Assembly: GCA_022822665.1 (NCBI GenBank) | Contig: JAJEAR010000024.1 | Location: forward strand, 43,838 to 107,837 | Source of the DNA: Alphaproteobacteria bacterium | Lineage (GTDB): Bacteria > Pseudomonadota > Alphaproteobacteria > Thalassobaculales > Thalassobaculaceae | DNA length: 64,000 nucleotides | Direction of reading: 5' to 3' | Part shown: in pieces, positions 51,681 to 60,662 of the stretch | Layout of the letters: each line of letters starts with the position of its first letter | How positions within the stretch are numbered: position 1 is the first letter of the stretch | The notes under the pieces: generated by a model | The model's database searches: none | What the model was told of the DNA's origin: nothing | The model's input: the letters and a program-made list of their open reading frames with translations, nothing else | Made by a program: the position numbers and the translations under genes

Positions 51681-52970
51681 ATGGCGGCAGTTCAGGCTGA
51701 CAGCGCGGATCAGACGCTCGTTGAACGGGCAACCAGGGTGCTTCCGGCGGGCAGTTTCGGCAACCTGTCCGGCTCGATCATCATCCGCGAGGGCCAGGGC
51801 GGCCGGGTTCGGGACGTGCACGGCAGGGAGTATGTCGACTACCTGCTCGGATCGGGTCCCATGTTCATCGGCCACTGCCATCCCGAGGTCATGGCCGCGG
51901 TCCAGGAACAGATCCCGCGCGGCACCACCTTCTTTGCCAACAACGAGCACGGAATCAGGCTGGCGGAACGGATCTGCGACGCCATGGCGTGTGCCGACAT
52001 GGTCCGGTTCGTCAGCGCGGGTTCGGAAGCGACGCTGTATGCCATGCGTGCCGCCCGCGCGCACCGCAAGCGCGACAAGATCCTCAAGTTCGAGGGTGGA
52101 TTCCACGGCATGAGCGACTACTCGCTGCAGAGTCTCGCCCCCCGCCGCCTTTCGAACTTTCCGAACGCCGTTGCCGACTCCGCAGGCATTCCCGCCCGGA
52201 TCAGCGACGAGGTCCTGATCGCTCCCTTCAACGACGCGGAAACGGTTCGCAGCCTGATCGAGGAGCATCACGACGAACTCGGCGGCGTGATCGTCGAGGC
52301 CTTCCAGCGGCTGATCCCGCCGAAGCCGGGCTTCCTGGAATCCCTGCGCGAGATCACGTCGCGCTACGGGATCCCGCTGATCTTCGACGAGATCGTCACC
52401 GGGTTCCGCTTCGCCTACGGTGGTGCTCAGGAGTACTACGGCGTCACGCCCGACATGTGCACCCTCGGCAAGATCGTCGGCGGCGGGTTCCCGCTGGCGG
52501 CCGTGTGCGGAAGCGCCGAGCTGATGGCGCATTTCGACCGCTCGGCCGTGGGCGAGGACGAATTCCTGCCGCAGATCGGCACGCTCTCGGGCAACCCGGT
52601 CGCCGCTGTGGCCGGCCTCGCGACCCTGGACGTGCTGGAACGCCCCGGGAGCTACGAGAAGGTGTTCGACACCGGACGGAGGCTGATGCAGGGGCTGACC
52701 GAGGCGATGACCGCGGCCGGCCACGCACACCGCATCGTCGGCGAACCGCCGCTCTTCGACATCCAGTTCACCGACGGCCCGGTCGAGAACTACCGTGGCA
52801 TGTTTGCCGCGGATGCCGGCAAGCTGATGAAGTTCAACGCCCTGCTGCTTGAACGCGGCGTCCTGAAGGGAGACAGCAAGTTCTATGTCGGCCTCGCGCA
52901 CGACGAGGCGGACATCGAGCTGACCCTGGACGCCTTCACCTCGGCCGCCCGGGAACTTCCCGTCGCCTGA
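51681..52970 (+). CDS. Class III PLP aminotransferase, glutamate-1-semialdehyde aminomutase-like
   Basis: A 429-residue fold type I enzyme: ERATRVLPAGSFGN, VRDVHGREYVDYLLGSGPMFIGHCHPEV, then FDEIVTGFRFAYGGAQEYYGVTPDMCTLGKIVGGGFPLAAV with the PLP lysine (TLGK). The general layout follows HemL, but hemL itself is normally elsewhere and this copy sits in a catabolic operon, so a transaminase or aminomutase acting on another amino compound is likelier. GGAGG lies about 10 bases upstream of the ATG. Followed after 35 bases by a GMC oxidoreductase. Confidence 0.9.
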   Translation: MAAVQADSADQTLVERATRVLPAGSFGNLSGSIIIREGQGGRVRDVHGREYVDYLLGSGPMFIGHCHPEVMAAVQEQIPRGTTFFANNEHGIRLAERICDAMACADMVRFVSAGSEATLYAMRAARAHRKRDKILKFEGGFHGMSDYSLQSLAPRRLSNFPNAVADSAGIPARISDEVLIAPFNDAETVRSLIEEHHDELGGVIVEAFQRLIPPKPGFLESLREITSRYGIPLIFDEIVTGFRFAYGGAQEYYGVTPDMCTLGKIVGGGFPLAAVCGSAELMAHFDRSAVGEDEFLPQIGTLSGNPVAAVAGLATLDVLERPGSYEKVFDTGRRLMQGLTEAMTAAGHAHRIVGEPPLFDIQFTDGPVENYRGMFAADAGKLMKFNALLLERGVLKGDSKFYVGLAHDEADIELTLDAFTSAARELPVA

Positions 52971-53005
52971 CGGCGCCGCCACCGTACCGTACCGGAGAGC
53001 CGCCC

Positions 53006-54613
53006 GTGGCCACCGAACCCTATGACTTCATCATCGTCGGCGCCGGTTCTGCCGGCGCCGCGCTTGCACACCGGCTGTCGGAGGACCCACGCCGGCGCGT
53101 GCTCCTGCTGGAGGCCGGCGCACGCTCTCACCCCTACTCGCGCATCCCGGTGAGTTTCGGGCTCCTGATCGACCACGCGACCGCAAATTGGCGCTACAGT
53201 TCCGAACCGGAGGAGCACACCGCGAACAGGCGCATCCCGGTCCCGCGCGGCAGGCTGCTCGGAGGATCGAGTTCCATCAACGGGCTGGTGTTCGTGCGCG
53301 GCCAGCCGCTCGACTACAATACCTGGCGCCAGATGGGCAATCCGGGCTGGAGCTTCCAGGACGTCCTCCCGGTCTTCCAGCGCCTGGAACACTACGAGCA
53401 TGGCGCCGACGAACTGCGGTCCCAGGGCGGCCCGCTCCGGGTCAGCGAGGCCACCGACGAGGGACCGCTCTACGACGCACTACGGGCGGCCGCACAGGAA
53501 CTCGGGTTCGCGCACAACCCCGACTACAACGGCGCGAGCCAGGAAGGCATCGTCCGTACCCAGACCACGATCAGTCGCGGCGTGCGACAGAGCACGGCCC
53601 GCTGCTACCTGCAGCCGATCCGCAACCGCCGCAACCTGCACATCGAGACCAGGGCACATTCCGAACGGCTGCTGCTGGAAGGAACCAGGTGCACCGGTGT
53701 CGTCTATCGTCAGGACGGGGTCGAGATCGAAGCGACATGTGCGCGCGAGGTGATCGTATGCGCCGGCGCGGTGGCCACTCCGCAGCTGCTGGAGCTGTCG
53801 GGGATCGGGCGCCCGGACGTGCTGTCCGAGCACGGGATCAAGGTTCGCCACGAACTTGCGGGGGTCGGAGAGAACCTGCGCGATCACATCAACGCCCGGA
53901 TCCAGTTCCACATGAAGCGGGCGGAACTGTCATACAACCAGCGCATGAAGGGGATCGGGCCGGCGATCCAGGTCATGGAATACCTGATCCGCCAGCGCGG
54001 TTTCCTCAGCCTGCCGTCCGCTCCGATGCTGGCGTTCCTGAAGACCCGGCCACAGATGGAAACCCCGGACGTGCAGATGCACATCGTGCCCTACGCGGTC
54101 AAGAACCCGAAAAAGCGGCAGCTGCACGACTTCCCTGCGATGACGATCTCGGTCTACCAGCTGCGCCCCGAGAGCCTCGGGTCGATTCACATCAAGTCTC
54201 CCGATCCGAGGGATCATCCTGCAATCCGGTTCAACTTCCTGACCGACCCGATCGATCGCGACACCATGCTCGGCGGGTTCCGCCTGATCCGCAGGATCAT
54301 GGATACCGAGGCAATGAAGTCCGTTCGCGGCGACGAATACTCACCGGGGACCGATGTGCAGAGTGACGACGAGATTCTCGACTACATCCGCAGCACCGCG
54401 GAGACCGCCTACCACCCCATCGGCACGTGCCGCATGGGCCCCGGTCCCCTGGGCGTGGTTGACGAAAGACTGCGGGTGCACGGACTCGACGGGCTGCGGA
54501 TCGCGGACGCCTCCATCATGCCGACCATGGTCTCCGGCAACACCAACGGCGCCTGCATCATGATCGGCGAGAAGGCCTCGGACCTGATCCGCGAGGATCA
54601 CCCGACGCCCTGA
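53006..54613 (+). CDS. GMC-family FAD oxidoreductase (choline dehydrogenase-like)
   Basis: A 535-residue flavoprotein. The dinucleotide motif is DFIIVGAGSAGAALAHRLSED at the start, the GMC signature 1 is RGRLLGGSSSINGLVFVRGQ near residue 80, and the C-terminal end has the active-site His in TAYHPIGTCRMGP with a second conserved position in MVSGNTNGACIMIGEKASDLI. Such enzymes oxidise alcohols (choline, polyethylene glycol, long alcohols) to aldehydes. Starts at GTG 53006 with GGAGA upstream. Last gene of the rightward operon. Converges with the VOC gene, 10 bases between stops. Confidence 0.93.
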   Translation: MATEPYDFIIVGAGSAGAALAHRLSEDPRRRVLLLEAGARSHPYSRIPVSFGLLIDHATANWRYSSEPEEHTANRRIPVPRGRLLGGSSSINGLVFVRGQPLDYNTWRQMGNPGWSFQDVLPVFQRLEHYEHGADELRSQGGPLRVSEATDEGPLYDALRAAAQELGFAHNPDYNGASQEGIVRTQTTISRGVRQSTARCYLQPIRNRRNLHIETRAHSERLLLEGTRCTGVVYRQDGVEIEATCAREVIVCAGAVATPQLLELSGIGRPDVLSEHGIKVRHELAGVGENLRDHINARIQFHMKRAELSYNQRMKGIGPAIQVMEYLIRQRGFLSLPSAPMLAFLKTRPQMETPDVQMHIVPYAVKNPKKRQLHDFPAMTISVYQLRPESLGSIHIKSPDPRDHPAIRFNFLTDPIDRDTMLGGFRLIRRIMDTEAMKSVRGDEYSPGTDVQSDDEILDYIRSTAETAYHPIGTCRMGPGPLGVVDERLRVHGLDGLRIADASIMPTMVSGNTNGACIMIGEKASDLIREDHPTP

Positions 54614-54623
54614 ACCGGGCCAG

Positions 54624-55163
54624 TTACCCGGGAGGCGCCGGAAGGGTGGTGCGAACCGGATCGCGGCCGTCCCAGTCGGACGCGATCCGTTCCATCGCCT
54701 CGAACTGGTAGATCCGGTAGTCGGTGCACTCGGCGAACTCGATGCAGGTCCCGTGGTGACCGGCGGTCTGGTAGTAAACGAACCGGCCCCTGCCCGCGAT
54801 ATCGCCCTGCTGTCCGATCCCCAGCCCCTGGTCCCGGGCCTTCCGCATCGCCTGTTCGTAGTCACCCGGCCAGTAGGCGACGTGCTGCAGCCCCTCCTGC
54901 CCTGCATCGAGGTACTCGAGGTACATTGACGGTTCGCGGTTTCGCTGCTGGATCAGTTCGACCTGGGCGGAACCGGAGAAAGCGAGCGCAATGGACATAT
55001 CGGGCTGCGAAGCCTCGCCGCGGAAGGTGAACTCGCGCAACGGCACCCGTTCAATGTAGAAGAACGGACCGACGCCGTTGACCTCGATCCAGTAGCGCAT
55101 TGCCGCCTCGATGTCCCGGACCACGTATCCGAGCTGTCGAAGGGGTCCGAATACCCTGCTCAT
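54624..55163 (-). CDS. VOC-superfamily (glyoxalase/dioxygenase-like) protein
   Basis: A 179-residue single VOC protein: LRQLGYVVRDIEAAMRYWIEVNGVGPFFYIE is the typical first beta-alpha-beta unit, followed by ALAFSGSAQVELIQQRN and FVYYQTAGHHGTCIEFAECTDY. This is the 4-hydroxyphenylpyruvate dioxygenase / methylmalonyl-CoA epimerase-like branch. Metal ligands are probably His and Glu on the last strands. Role unknown. Followed on the same strand by nothing, and preceded by cinA-like and PLP genes with spacers near 20 bases, so likely one operon of three. Confidence 0.88.
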   Translation of the reverse strand: MSRVFGPLRQLGYVVRDIEAAMRYWIEVNGVGPFFYIERVPLREFTFRGEASQPDMSIALAFSGSAQVELIQQRNREPSMYLEYLDAGQEGLQHVAYWPGDYEQAMRKARDQGLGIGQQGDIAGRGRFVYYQTAGHHGTCIEFAECTDYRIYQFEAMERIASDWDGRDPVRTTLPAPPG

Positions 55164-55184
55164 GGCATCACCCTCCCCGGTTTC

Positions 55185-55673
55185 CTATCCCGCGTCGCGC
55201 AGCGCCTGTTCCAGGAACTGCAGGGTCTGCCTCGCGAACAGCCACATGTTCTCCTCCCTGTCCGCGAGCCCGGTCTCGAGCGTCATCACCCGGTTGACCG
55301 GACCGGCAACGGCGATGCAGCTGTGGCCGGCGGCGTCTCCGTACCGGTTGCCGGTCGGACCCGCCGCCCCGGTCTCCGCGATGCCCCAGGTGGTGTCCAG
55401 GCGTCGCCGTATCGCCTGTGCCGCGAGTTCGGCGTAGGGCTCGCTCGATGACCGCACGCCCGGGTGATCGTCGAAGTCGATCTCGAGCAGGGTCCCGCGC
55501 GCCCGGTGGGTGTAGATCACGCCCCCGCCCATGAACCACGCAGAGGCCCCCGGGATTGACAGCAGGGCTGCCGATACGATGCCGCCACTGGACGATTCCG
55601 AGACCGCCACTGTTTCGCCGCGCGTCCTGAGCAGCGCTCCGACCTCGGTGGCCATGCTCGAGAGTACGGTCAT
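55185..55673 (-). CDS. CinA-family nicotinamide-nucleotide amidohydrolase domain protein
   Basis: A 162-residue stand-alone CinA C-terminal domain: GETVAVSESSSGGIVSAALLSIPGASAWFMGGGVIYT near residue 18 and AETGAAGPTGNRYGDAAG near 95 match the PncC fold. PncC deamidates NMN. Here the usual opening TAESCTGG is replaced by VSESSSGG, so the Cys is Ser while the key Ser is kept. Such divergent short CinA proteins may have other amidase roles. Second gene in a three-gene leftward operon, 21 bases from the VOC gene. Confidence 0.88.
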   Translation of the reverse strand: MTVLSSMATEVGALLRTRGETVAVSESSSGGIVSAALLSIPGASAWFMGGGVIYTHRARGTLLEIDFDDHPGVRSSSEPYAELAAQAIRRRLDTTWGIAETGAAGPTGNRYGDAAGHSCIAVAGPVNRVMTLETGLADREENMWLFARQTLQFLEQALRDAG

Positions 55674-55690
55674 GCGATGTCCTCCCCCGG

Positions 55691-56848
55691 TTACCGGCCC
55701 GAGCCTACCCGAGCCCGCGCCTGCCCATCAATCGCCGCCTCCAGGTCACCGACCAGGTCGTCGATGTGTTCGATACCGACCGACAGCCTGAGCAGGTCCG
55801 GTGGAACCGGCGTCCCCTCGCCCTCGATCGATGCCCGGTGCTCGATCAGGCTCTCGACGCCGCCGAGCGACGTCGCCCGCTTGAACACCCGGACCCGGGC
55901 AGCCACCTTGCGCGCCTCGCTTTCACCGCCCGCCAGCCTGATCGACAGCATGCCGCCGAAACCACCCTGCATCTGGCGCCGGGCCACCTCGTGGTCGGGA
56001 GCCGAGGTGAGACCCGGGTAGAGAACCGACCGCAGCCGCGGGTGGTTCTCGAAGTGACGGGCCAGCGCGAGCGCGTTCTGCGAACATTGCCGGACCCGCA
56101 GGTGCAGGGTGCGCATGCCACGCAGCATGAGCCAGGCCTCGAACGGACCGAGCACGGCTCCCTGCATGGCCCGCAACCGGACAAGTTCGGCCCAGAACCC
56201 GTCCTCGCGTGCCGTGACCAGCACCCCGGCAAGAACGTCACCATGTCCGTTCAGGTACTTGGTGCCGGAGTGCATGACCAGGTCCGCGCCGTGTTCGATC
56301 GGCCTGGTGAGCAGCGGGGTGGCGACCGTCGAGTCGACGACGAGACGTGCTCCGGCGGCGTGCGCACAGGCAGCGGTGGCCGCGATATCCGTGCAGCGAA
56401 AGGTCGGGTTGGCCGGAGACTCGATCCAGACCAGCCTGGTTTCGTCCGGCCTGATCAGCCCAGGGATGTCATCGGGGTGGTCGGCCATGGATACCCGGAT
56501 GGCTCCGCGACGGTCCTGGTCGGCAAGCCAGGACCGCACCCCCCAGTACATGGTGGCCTGGGTCACCACGTGGGAGCCGGGCGGCAGGGCCATGAACGGC
56601 AGGGTGGCGGCGGCCATTCCGGAACCCAGCACCAGTGCCTCTGCGCCGCCCTCGAGTTCGGCAAGCAGTCGTTCAAGCAGCGACCATGCCGGTGATGACG
56701 ACCTCGAATAGCTGTAGCCGCGCGGGTAGTCCCTGTCCGGATCGCGTTCGAAGGTGGTCGAGAGATGAACGGGCGGTGCGAGCGCGCCGGTGGTCTCGTC
56801 GACATGTCCCAGCACCTGCGCGAGCAGGGTTTCCGGCCGTGCCTTCAT
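55691..56848 (-). CDS. Trans-sulfuration PLP enzyme (cystathionine gamma-synthase/lyase family)
   Basis: A 385-residue Cys/Met metabolism PLP enzyme: PVHLSTTFERD, YSYSRSSSPAWSLLERLLAELEGGAEALVLGSGMAA, the PLP-lysine region HSGTKYLNGHGDVLAG near residue 190, and SLGGVESLIEHRAS near 330. The family joins or splits sulfur amino acids (cystathionine, homocysteine, methionine). The standard PTR after the Tyr-Ser-Arg is SSS here, a mild deviation. Start at 56848 follows GGGAGAA; an upstream extension is unlikely. Operon with cinA and VOC genes suggests a role on an unusual sulfur or amino substrate. Confidence 0.9.
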   Translation of the reverse strand: MKARPETLLAQVLGHVDETTGALAPPVHLSTTFERDPDRDYPRGYSYSRSSSPAWSLLERLLAELEGGAEALVLGSGMAAATLPFMALPPGSHVVTQATMYWGVRSWLADQDRRGAIRVSMADHPDDIPGLIRPDETRLVWIESPANPTFRCTDIAATAACAHAAGARLVVDSTVATPLLTRPIEHGADLVMHSGTKYLNGHGDVLAGVLVTAREDGFWAELVRLRAMQGAVLGPFEAWLMLRGMRTLHLRVRQCSQNALALARHFENHPRLRSVLYPGLTSAPDHEVARRQMQGGFGGMLSIRLAGGESEARKVAARVRVFKRATSLGGVESLIEHRASIEGEGTPVPPDLLRLSVGIEHIDDLVGDLEAAIDGQARARVGSGR

Positions 56849-57035
56849 GCCAGGTTCTCCCGGGAGCGGATTGGTCACCGACAGTGTCCGTGTCGGGGCC
56901 CCGGAGTAGCACATGCGACCGGCGCGCGCACCCGCCCTGGCGCAGTGGTATGCTCCCGGCAGACCAGGGAACAGGGAGACGGCTCATGGCACCCCGTACC
57001 CACCCCGGCACCGCGCGCGTGCCGGACCGGATTCG

Positions 57036-57857
57036 ATGAGCCGTCGGCCACGCTCCGGGTCCGGAGCACCGCTGTTCGATCATGCGAGCCTGGTGGAGCG
57101 GTCGAACGACGATATCCTTCCCGATCGTGCGGGCATGCTCCTGGACCACCAGCTGGTCGAAGCCATCTCGACGGGCGATGACCGGTTTGACGCCATCGAT
57201 CTGTGCTCCGAGGTCCGGCGCAGGCGACTCGCCCGCGCCCTGCCGGCGCTGGTGCACCTGTGGAACCGGCTGGTTCCGTTCGGCGAGAAACGCCTCCATC
57301 CGGTCCAGAGCGAGATCCTGGCGATCCTCGGGGAGGCCGATGACCCGGGCGCCGGACGGACCCTGGCCGACATCCTGAAGCGGCCGGGGCTTGCCGGCGA
57401 ACTGCTTGCACGGACCCTGCAGGCGGCGGTCCTGCGCCGGCTGCGTGTTGATGCGGAGACCCTGTGCGACTGGTGCGCGGATTCCAACCCGCGGGTTCGC
57501 GAGGCCGCCTTCGGTCTCGCGGCGCTGGCGGTCCGTGCCGGACCCCGGCTTGTCCGGCAACTCGAGTCGGGGCTTGACGACCGTGACCCGCGGGTGCGTC
57601 GCGCGGCCAGGATCGCGATGGCGCATCGGGGCAACCCGGCGGTACGCGCTCCGCTGTTGCAGGACCTTCAGGCGCAGCCCGATTCCGCGGTCATCCAGGC
57701 GCTCGGCGTGATCGCCGACGATGAGGTGGTGGTCCGCCTCGGTCAGCTGGCGGACAGGGACCCGTCGCTCCGTGACGTCGTGATCGACGTGCTCGAGACC
57801 GTCGACGACGACCGCGCGGAGCGGATTCTTGCCCGGCTCACCGGCGAGCGTACCTGA
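57036..57857 (+). CDS. HEAT-repeat protein
   Basis: A 273-residue protein made of helical repeats: RKRLARALPALVHLWNRL-type helices early, then PRVREAAFGLAALAVRAG (residue about 155), DPRVRRAARIAMAHRGN and AQPDSAVIQALGVIADDEVV, which are HEAT/PBS-lyase-like units. No signal peptide, so a cytoplasmic scaffold or repair-associated helper is possible. It is alone on the plus strand between two minus-strand genes and its stop directly abuts the FMN reductase stop. Start at 57036 was chosen over a longer arginine and proline-rich extension. Function unknown. Confidence 0.7.
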   Translation: MSRRPRSGSGAPLFDHASLVERSNDDILPDRAGMLLDHQLVEAISTGDDRFDAIDLCSEVRRRRLARALPALVHLWNRLVPFGEKRLHPVQSEILAILGEADDPGAGRTLADILKRPGLAGELLARTLQAAVLRRLRVDAETLCDWCADSNPRVREAAFGLAALAVRAGPRLVRQLESGLDDRDPRVRRAARIAMAHRGNPAVRAPLLQDLQAQPDSAVIQALGVIADDEVVVRLGQLADRDPSLRDVVIDVLETVDDDRAERILARLTGERT

Positions 57858-58442
57858 TCAGCCGGTCAGGCGGCTGCGGGCAAGTGATGTCACCGCGTCG
57901 GCGACCGCACGCACCGCCCTGTCATCGGCGTCACGCACCAGGTTTCCCGCTTCGTCGAAGGCTGTCCCCGCGTTGCCGACGGCGTGCTGCTGGGGCACCA
58001 CGATCATGCCGATGTTGCCGAGGATGGCGCGGAGGTGAACCAGTCCCCTCAGGCCGCCCAGGGCTCCGGGAGCGGCGGACACCAGCCCCGCGACCTTGCC
58101 ACGGAACGCGACAAGCCCCGGCGTATCCCCGTCCGGGCGCGAAACCCAGTCGATGCTGTTCTTGAGCAACGGCGAGATCGAGCTGTTGTACTCGGGTGAC
58201 GCGATGATGAAACCGTCCTGCCCGACCAGCAGGTTCCGCAGGCGCCTGGCGGTTTCCGGAACCCCGCTCTCGGTCTCGTCATCCCCGTCGTAGATCGCAA
58301 GCCGGTGTTGCGCAGGGTCGATAACGGTCACGCGTGCGCCGAGGTCCCGGGCGTGACCGGCGGCCACCAGCGCGAGCTTCCGGTTGAGCGATCCCGTGCG
58401 CGCGCTCCCTGCGAACACCGCAATCCGGGCCTGCTGTTCCAT
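57858..58442 (-). CDS. NADPH-dependent FMN reductase family protein
   Basis: A 194-residue flavodoxin-fold reductase: IAVFAGSARTGSLNRKLALVAAGHARDLGA at the start, GFIIASPEYNSSISPLLKNSIDWVSR near residue 100 as flavin-binding loop, and FRGKVAGLVSAAPGALGGLRG near 138. Members reduce FMN, quinones, chromate or azo compounds, and can supply reduced flavin to two-component monooxygenases such as the HsaA/DszC-like and LLM proteins in this window. Located alone. Its stop abuts the HEAT-repeat gene. Confidence 0.92.
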   Translation of the reverse strand: MEQQARIAVFAGSARTGSLNRKLALVAAGHARDLGARVTVIDPAQHRLAIYDGDDETESGVPETARRLRNLLVGQDGFIIASPEYNSSISPLLKNSIDWVSRPDGDTPGLVAFRGKVAGLVSAAPGALGGLRGLVHLRAILGNIGMIVVPQQHAVGNAGTAFDEAGNLVRDADDRAVRAVADAVTSLARSRLTG

Positions 58443-58837
58443 GTCGCAATCTCCGTTCCGGCGTGCCGCCGACCGGTCCCTGCCGGGCGGGTCCCCGCGG
58501 TCCGATACATTCCCTTCACCGGTCAGGCAATCCCGAAAGGGCGGAATCGGTCGCGCAGACCGGTCGGGCCACGCCGCATCGTCGGAATGCCGGTACCGGT
58601 GCCTGGTCGCCGGACCGTGACGATCCTGCAGTCCATGCGAGTGATGCGGAGTGCCCGACGGCGCATCGCGGAACGGACCGGCTCATGGCCCGGGCAGCGC
58701 CGGCCGGACCACCACCCCGGCTGTCGCCGGTTGCAGGTCCGGGGATCGCGCCTGATTGTTGAAGATGCGCGGGGCACCTCCCCTGCCCTTGTGCGGCATC
58801 CATGCGCAATCCGGTCAGTCCGGGAAGGATGAACGTG
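58443..58837. other. Intergenic region, no gene seen
   Basis: About 395 bases between divergent FMN reductase and hydrolase genes. Frames present are short and arginine-rich; no clear promoter, terminator or RNA could be fixed. Confidence 0.5.
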
Positions 58838-59851
58838 ATGCACACGATCCCGAGCCCGGTTTGGTGGCCGCCGAGGGCTTTCGCCGCCCTTTTTCTCGCG
58901 ACACTTCTGTCGACTGCCGGTGCGCTCGCCGAAGGCGTCGGCTTCCGCGACCTGCGCATTCACAGTGAAGGCGAACGCATGGTGGCGGCCGTCTGGTATC
59001 CCGCCGACGTCCCGGACGGGCACACCGTCGTGGGGCCGTTTACGATGCCGGCGACACGACACGCGCCACTGGCGCAAGGGCGCTTCGGCCTGGTTCTGGT
59101 CTCCCACGGTACCGGCGGCCATCGCCTGGGCCATCGCGGCACGGCGATCCGCCTGGCCCGGGCCGGCTATGTGGTGGCGGCGCCGGAGCACGGCGGCGAC
59201 AACTGGCGCGACGCCCGCTACAGCGGGACCGCGGAGAACTGGGTGCGTCGTCCGCGCCAGCTGGCCGCCCTGCTTGACCGGCTGCTCGGGGATCGCGAAT
59301 TCGGCCCGCGCATTGATCCGGCACGGATCGCCGCCATCGGCCATTCGGCCGGTGGCTACAGCGTGCTCGCCCTGATTGGCGGGAGGGCCGACACGCGGAT
59401 GCTGGCGCGCCACTGCACCCGCTTTCGCGACCGCGATCCGGTTTTCTGCAGCTACGGCCGACCGGGTGGAACGACCGGCGGCATGCTGCCGGACCTGACC
59501 GATCGACGGATCCGCGCCGCCATCGCAGTTGCGCCCGCCGGAGCCCTGTTCGGACCCGGTGCCTTCGCGCAGGTGACGGTTCCGGTGCAGATCCACCGTC
59601 TCGGCCGCGACCGGGTGCTACGCCGGCCCTGGCACGAAGACAACATCGTGCGCCTGCTGGGCGACGGCGCGCGCCTTGTCCTTCATCCCGAGGCGCATCA
59701 CTTCGCCTTCATCGAGCCCTTCCCGGCCAGCCTGATCGACGAAGTCGGCGAACCGGCACGGGACCCGCCGGGTTTCGACCGCGAGGCCTTCCTGGCCCGG
59801 ATCGAGAGCCGGATCCTGGATTTCCTGGCCTCCGAGCTCGCCTCCGAATGA
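58838..59851 (+). CDS. Exported alpha/beta hydrolase (PAF-acetylhydrolase/dienelactone hydrolase-like)
   Basis: A 337-residue protein with an N-terminal signal peptide (hydrophobic FAALFLATLLSTAGALAEG, cleavage near residue 31). The mature domain has VGFRDLRI, YPAD near the start, the oxyanion region VLVSHGTGGHRLGHRG near residue 82, the nucleophile elbow GHSAGGYS near 168, and a final His in HPEAHHFAFIEPFP. This matches the family of predicted dienelactone hydrolases seen in periplasms of proteobacteria. ATG at 58838 has GGGAAGG 9 bases upstream; ATG 58829 is also possible. Substrate unknown; esters are likely. Confidence 0.82.
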   Translation: MHTIPSPVWWPPRAFAALFLATLLSTAGALAEGVGFRDLRIHSEGERMVAAVWYPADVPDGHTVVGPFTMPATRHAPLAQGRFGLVLVSHGTGGHRLGHRGTAIRLARAGYVVAAPEHGGDNWRDARYSGTAENWVRRPRQLAALLDRLLGDREFGPRIDPARIAAIGHSAGGYSVLALIGGRADTRMLARHCTRFRDRDPVFCSYGRPGGTTGGMLPDLTDRRIRAAIAVAPAGALFGPGAFAQVTVPVQIHRLGRDRVLRRPWHEDNIVRLLGDGARLVLHPEAHHFAFIEPFPASLIDEVGEPARDPPGFDREAFLARIESRILDFLASELASE

Positions 59852-59935
59852 TGAACCCGGCGCCAACGCCCCGGCCAGGCCGGCTCCGGGAAAGGGGCAT
59901 GGATCCCGATGGTGTTGGGGACTGTTCCGTTGCCG

Positions 59936-60253
59936 TCATTCGGCCGCCAGGCGCAGCCCGATCAAGCCGATAACGATAAACGTGATGCTCACGACCCTGA
60001 GCGCGGACAGCTGTTCACCGAACAGCACGACACCGGCCACGAACGCACCCGCGGTACCGACCCCGGTCCAGAAGGCATAACTGGTACCGAGAGGAAGCTC
60101 CTTCATCGCGTACGCCAGAAGCCAGAACGATACGCCGGCCGTGCAGAACGTCACGATCGACGGGACGATTCTGGTAAAGCCGTCCGTCTGTTTCATGGCG
60201 ATGACCCACACGACTTCAAGAGCACCGGCAAAAATCAGCGCGATCCAATGCAT
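59936..60253 (-). CDS. SMR-family exporter, Gdx/SugE type
   Basis: A 105-residue small multidrug resistance protein with four membrane helices. The conserved Glu13 lies in FAGALEVVWVIAMKQ, which with the GTSYAFWTGVGTAG segment near residue 57 marks the SugE/Gdx branch of guanidinium exporters rather than EmrE (which has a different loop after Glu). It works as an antiparallel dimer. No guanidine riboswitch was recognised upstream. Length is normal. Convergent with the hydrolase gene. Confidence 0.9.
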   Translation of the reverse strand: MHWIALIFAGALEVVWVIAMKQTDGFTRIVPSIVTFCTAGVSFWLLAYAMKELPLGTSYAFWTGVGTAGAFVAGVVLFGEQLSALRVVSITFIVIGLIGLRLAAE

Positions 60254-60662
60254 GACGTCCCTGTCCCCGGCCCGGTGCTTGCCGGACCCGCTGCCCACCC
60301 GAATGACGGCGAAACTACGCCCCGTCTGACCGAACGTGAACAGTGCAGGACGACCGCGCCGCCAGGTGGGCGCCGATCCCGGTCCGGTCCGAAAGGCACC
60401 AGGTGCGCACGCGGGCGCTCCAGCGTCACCCGACCGCCCTGCAACCGGTGTACCGGCGAGCGGTTCCACCGTTCCGCAGCCGTTCCGGGGCCCGGGACGG
60501 TCGAGCCGGCAGCCGCCGCCTGTCGTCGCGAACCCGGGGGCCAGGGCATCCGTCGGCACCATCGGCGGCGGTCTGCCTGCCGGACCTCCGGCGCTCAGAG
60601 GCTCCGTGCATTCAGTCACGACAGACCGGATCAGAGTCACGCAAACCGGGAGCAGGGTCCCG
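60254..60662. other. Intergenic region, no gene seen
   Basis: About 410 GC-rich bases between two minus-strand genes. Openings are GC artefacts; no RNA, terminator with a T run, or repeat was recognised. Confidence 0.5.

Noticed and set aside
51681..52970. Heme-biosynthetic hemL
   Set aside because: Resembles HemL in fold, but its catabolic operon setting argues for another aminotransferase; the symbol was withheld.
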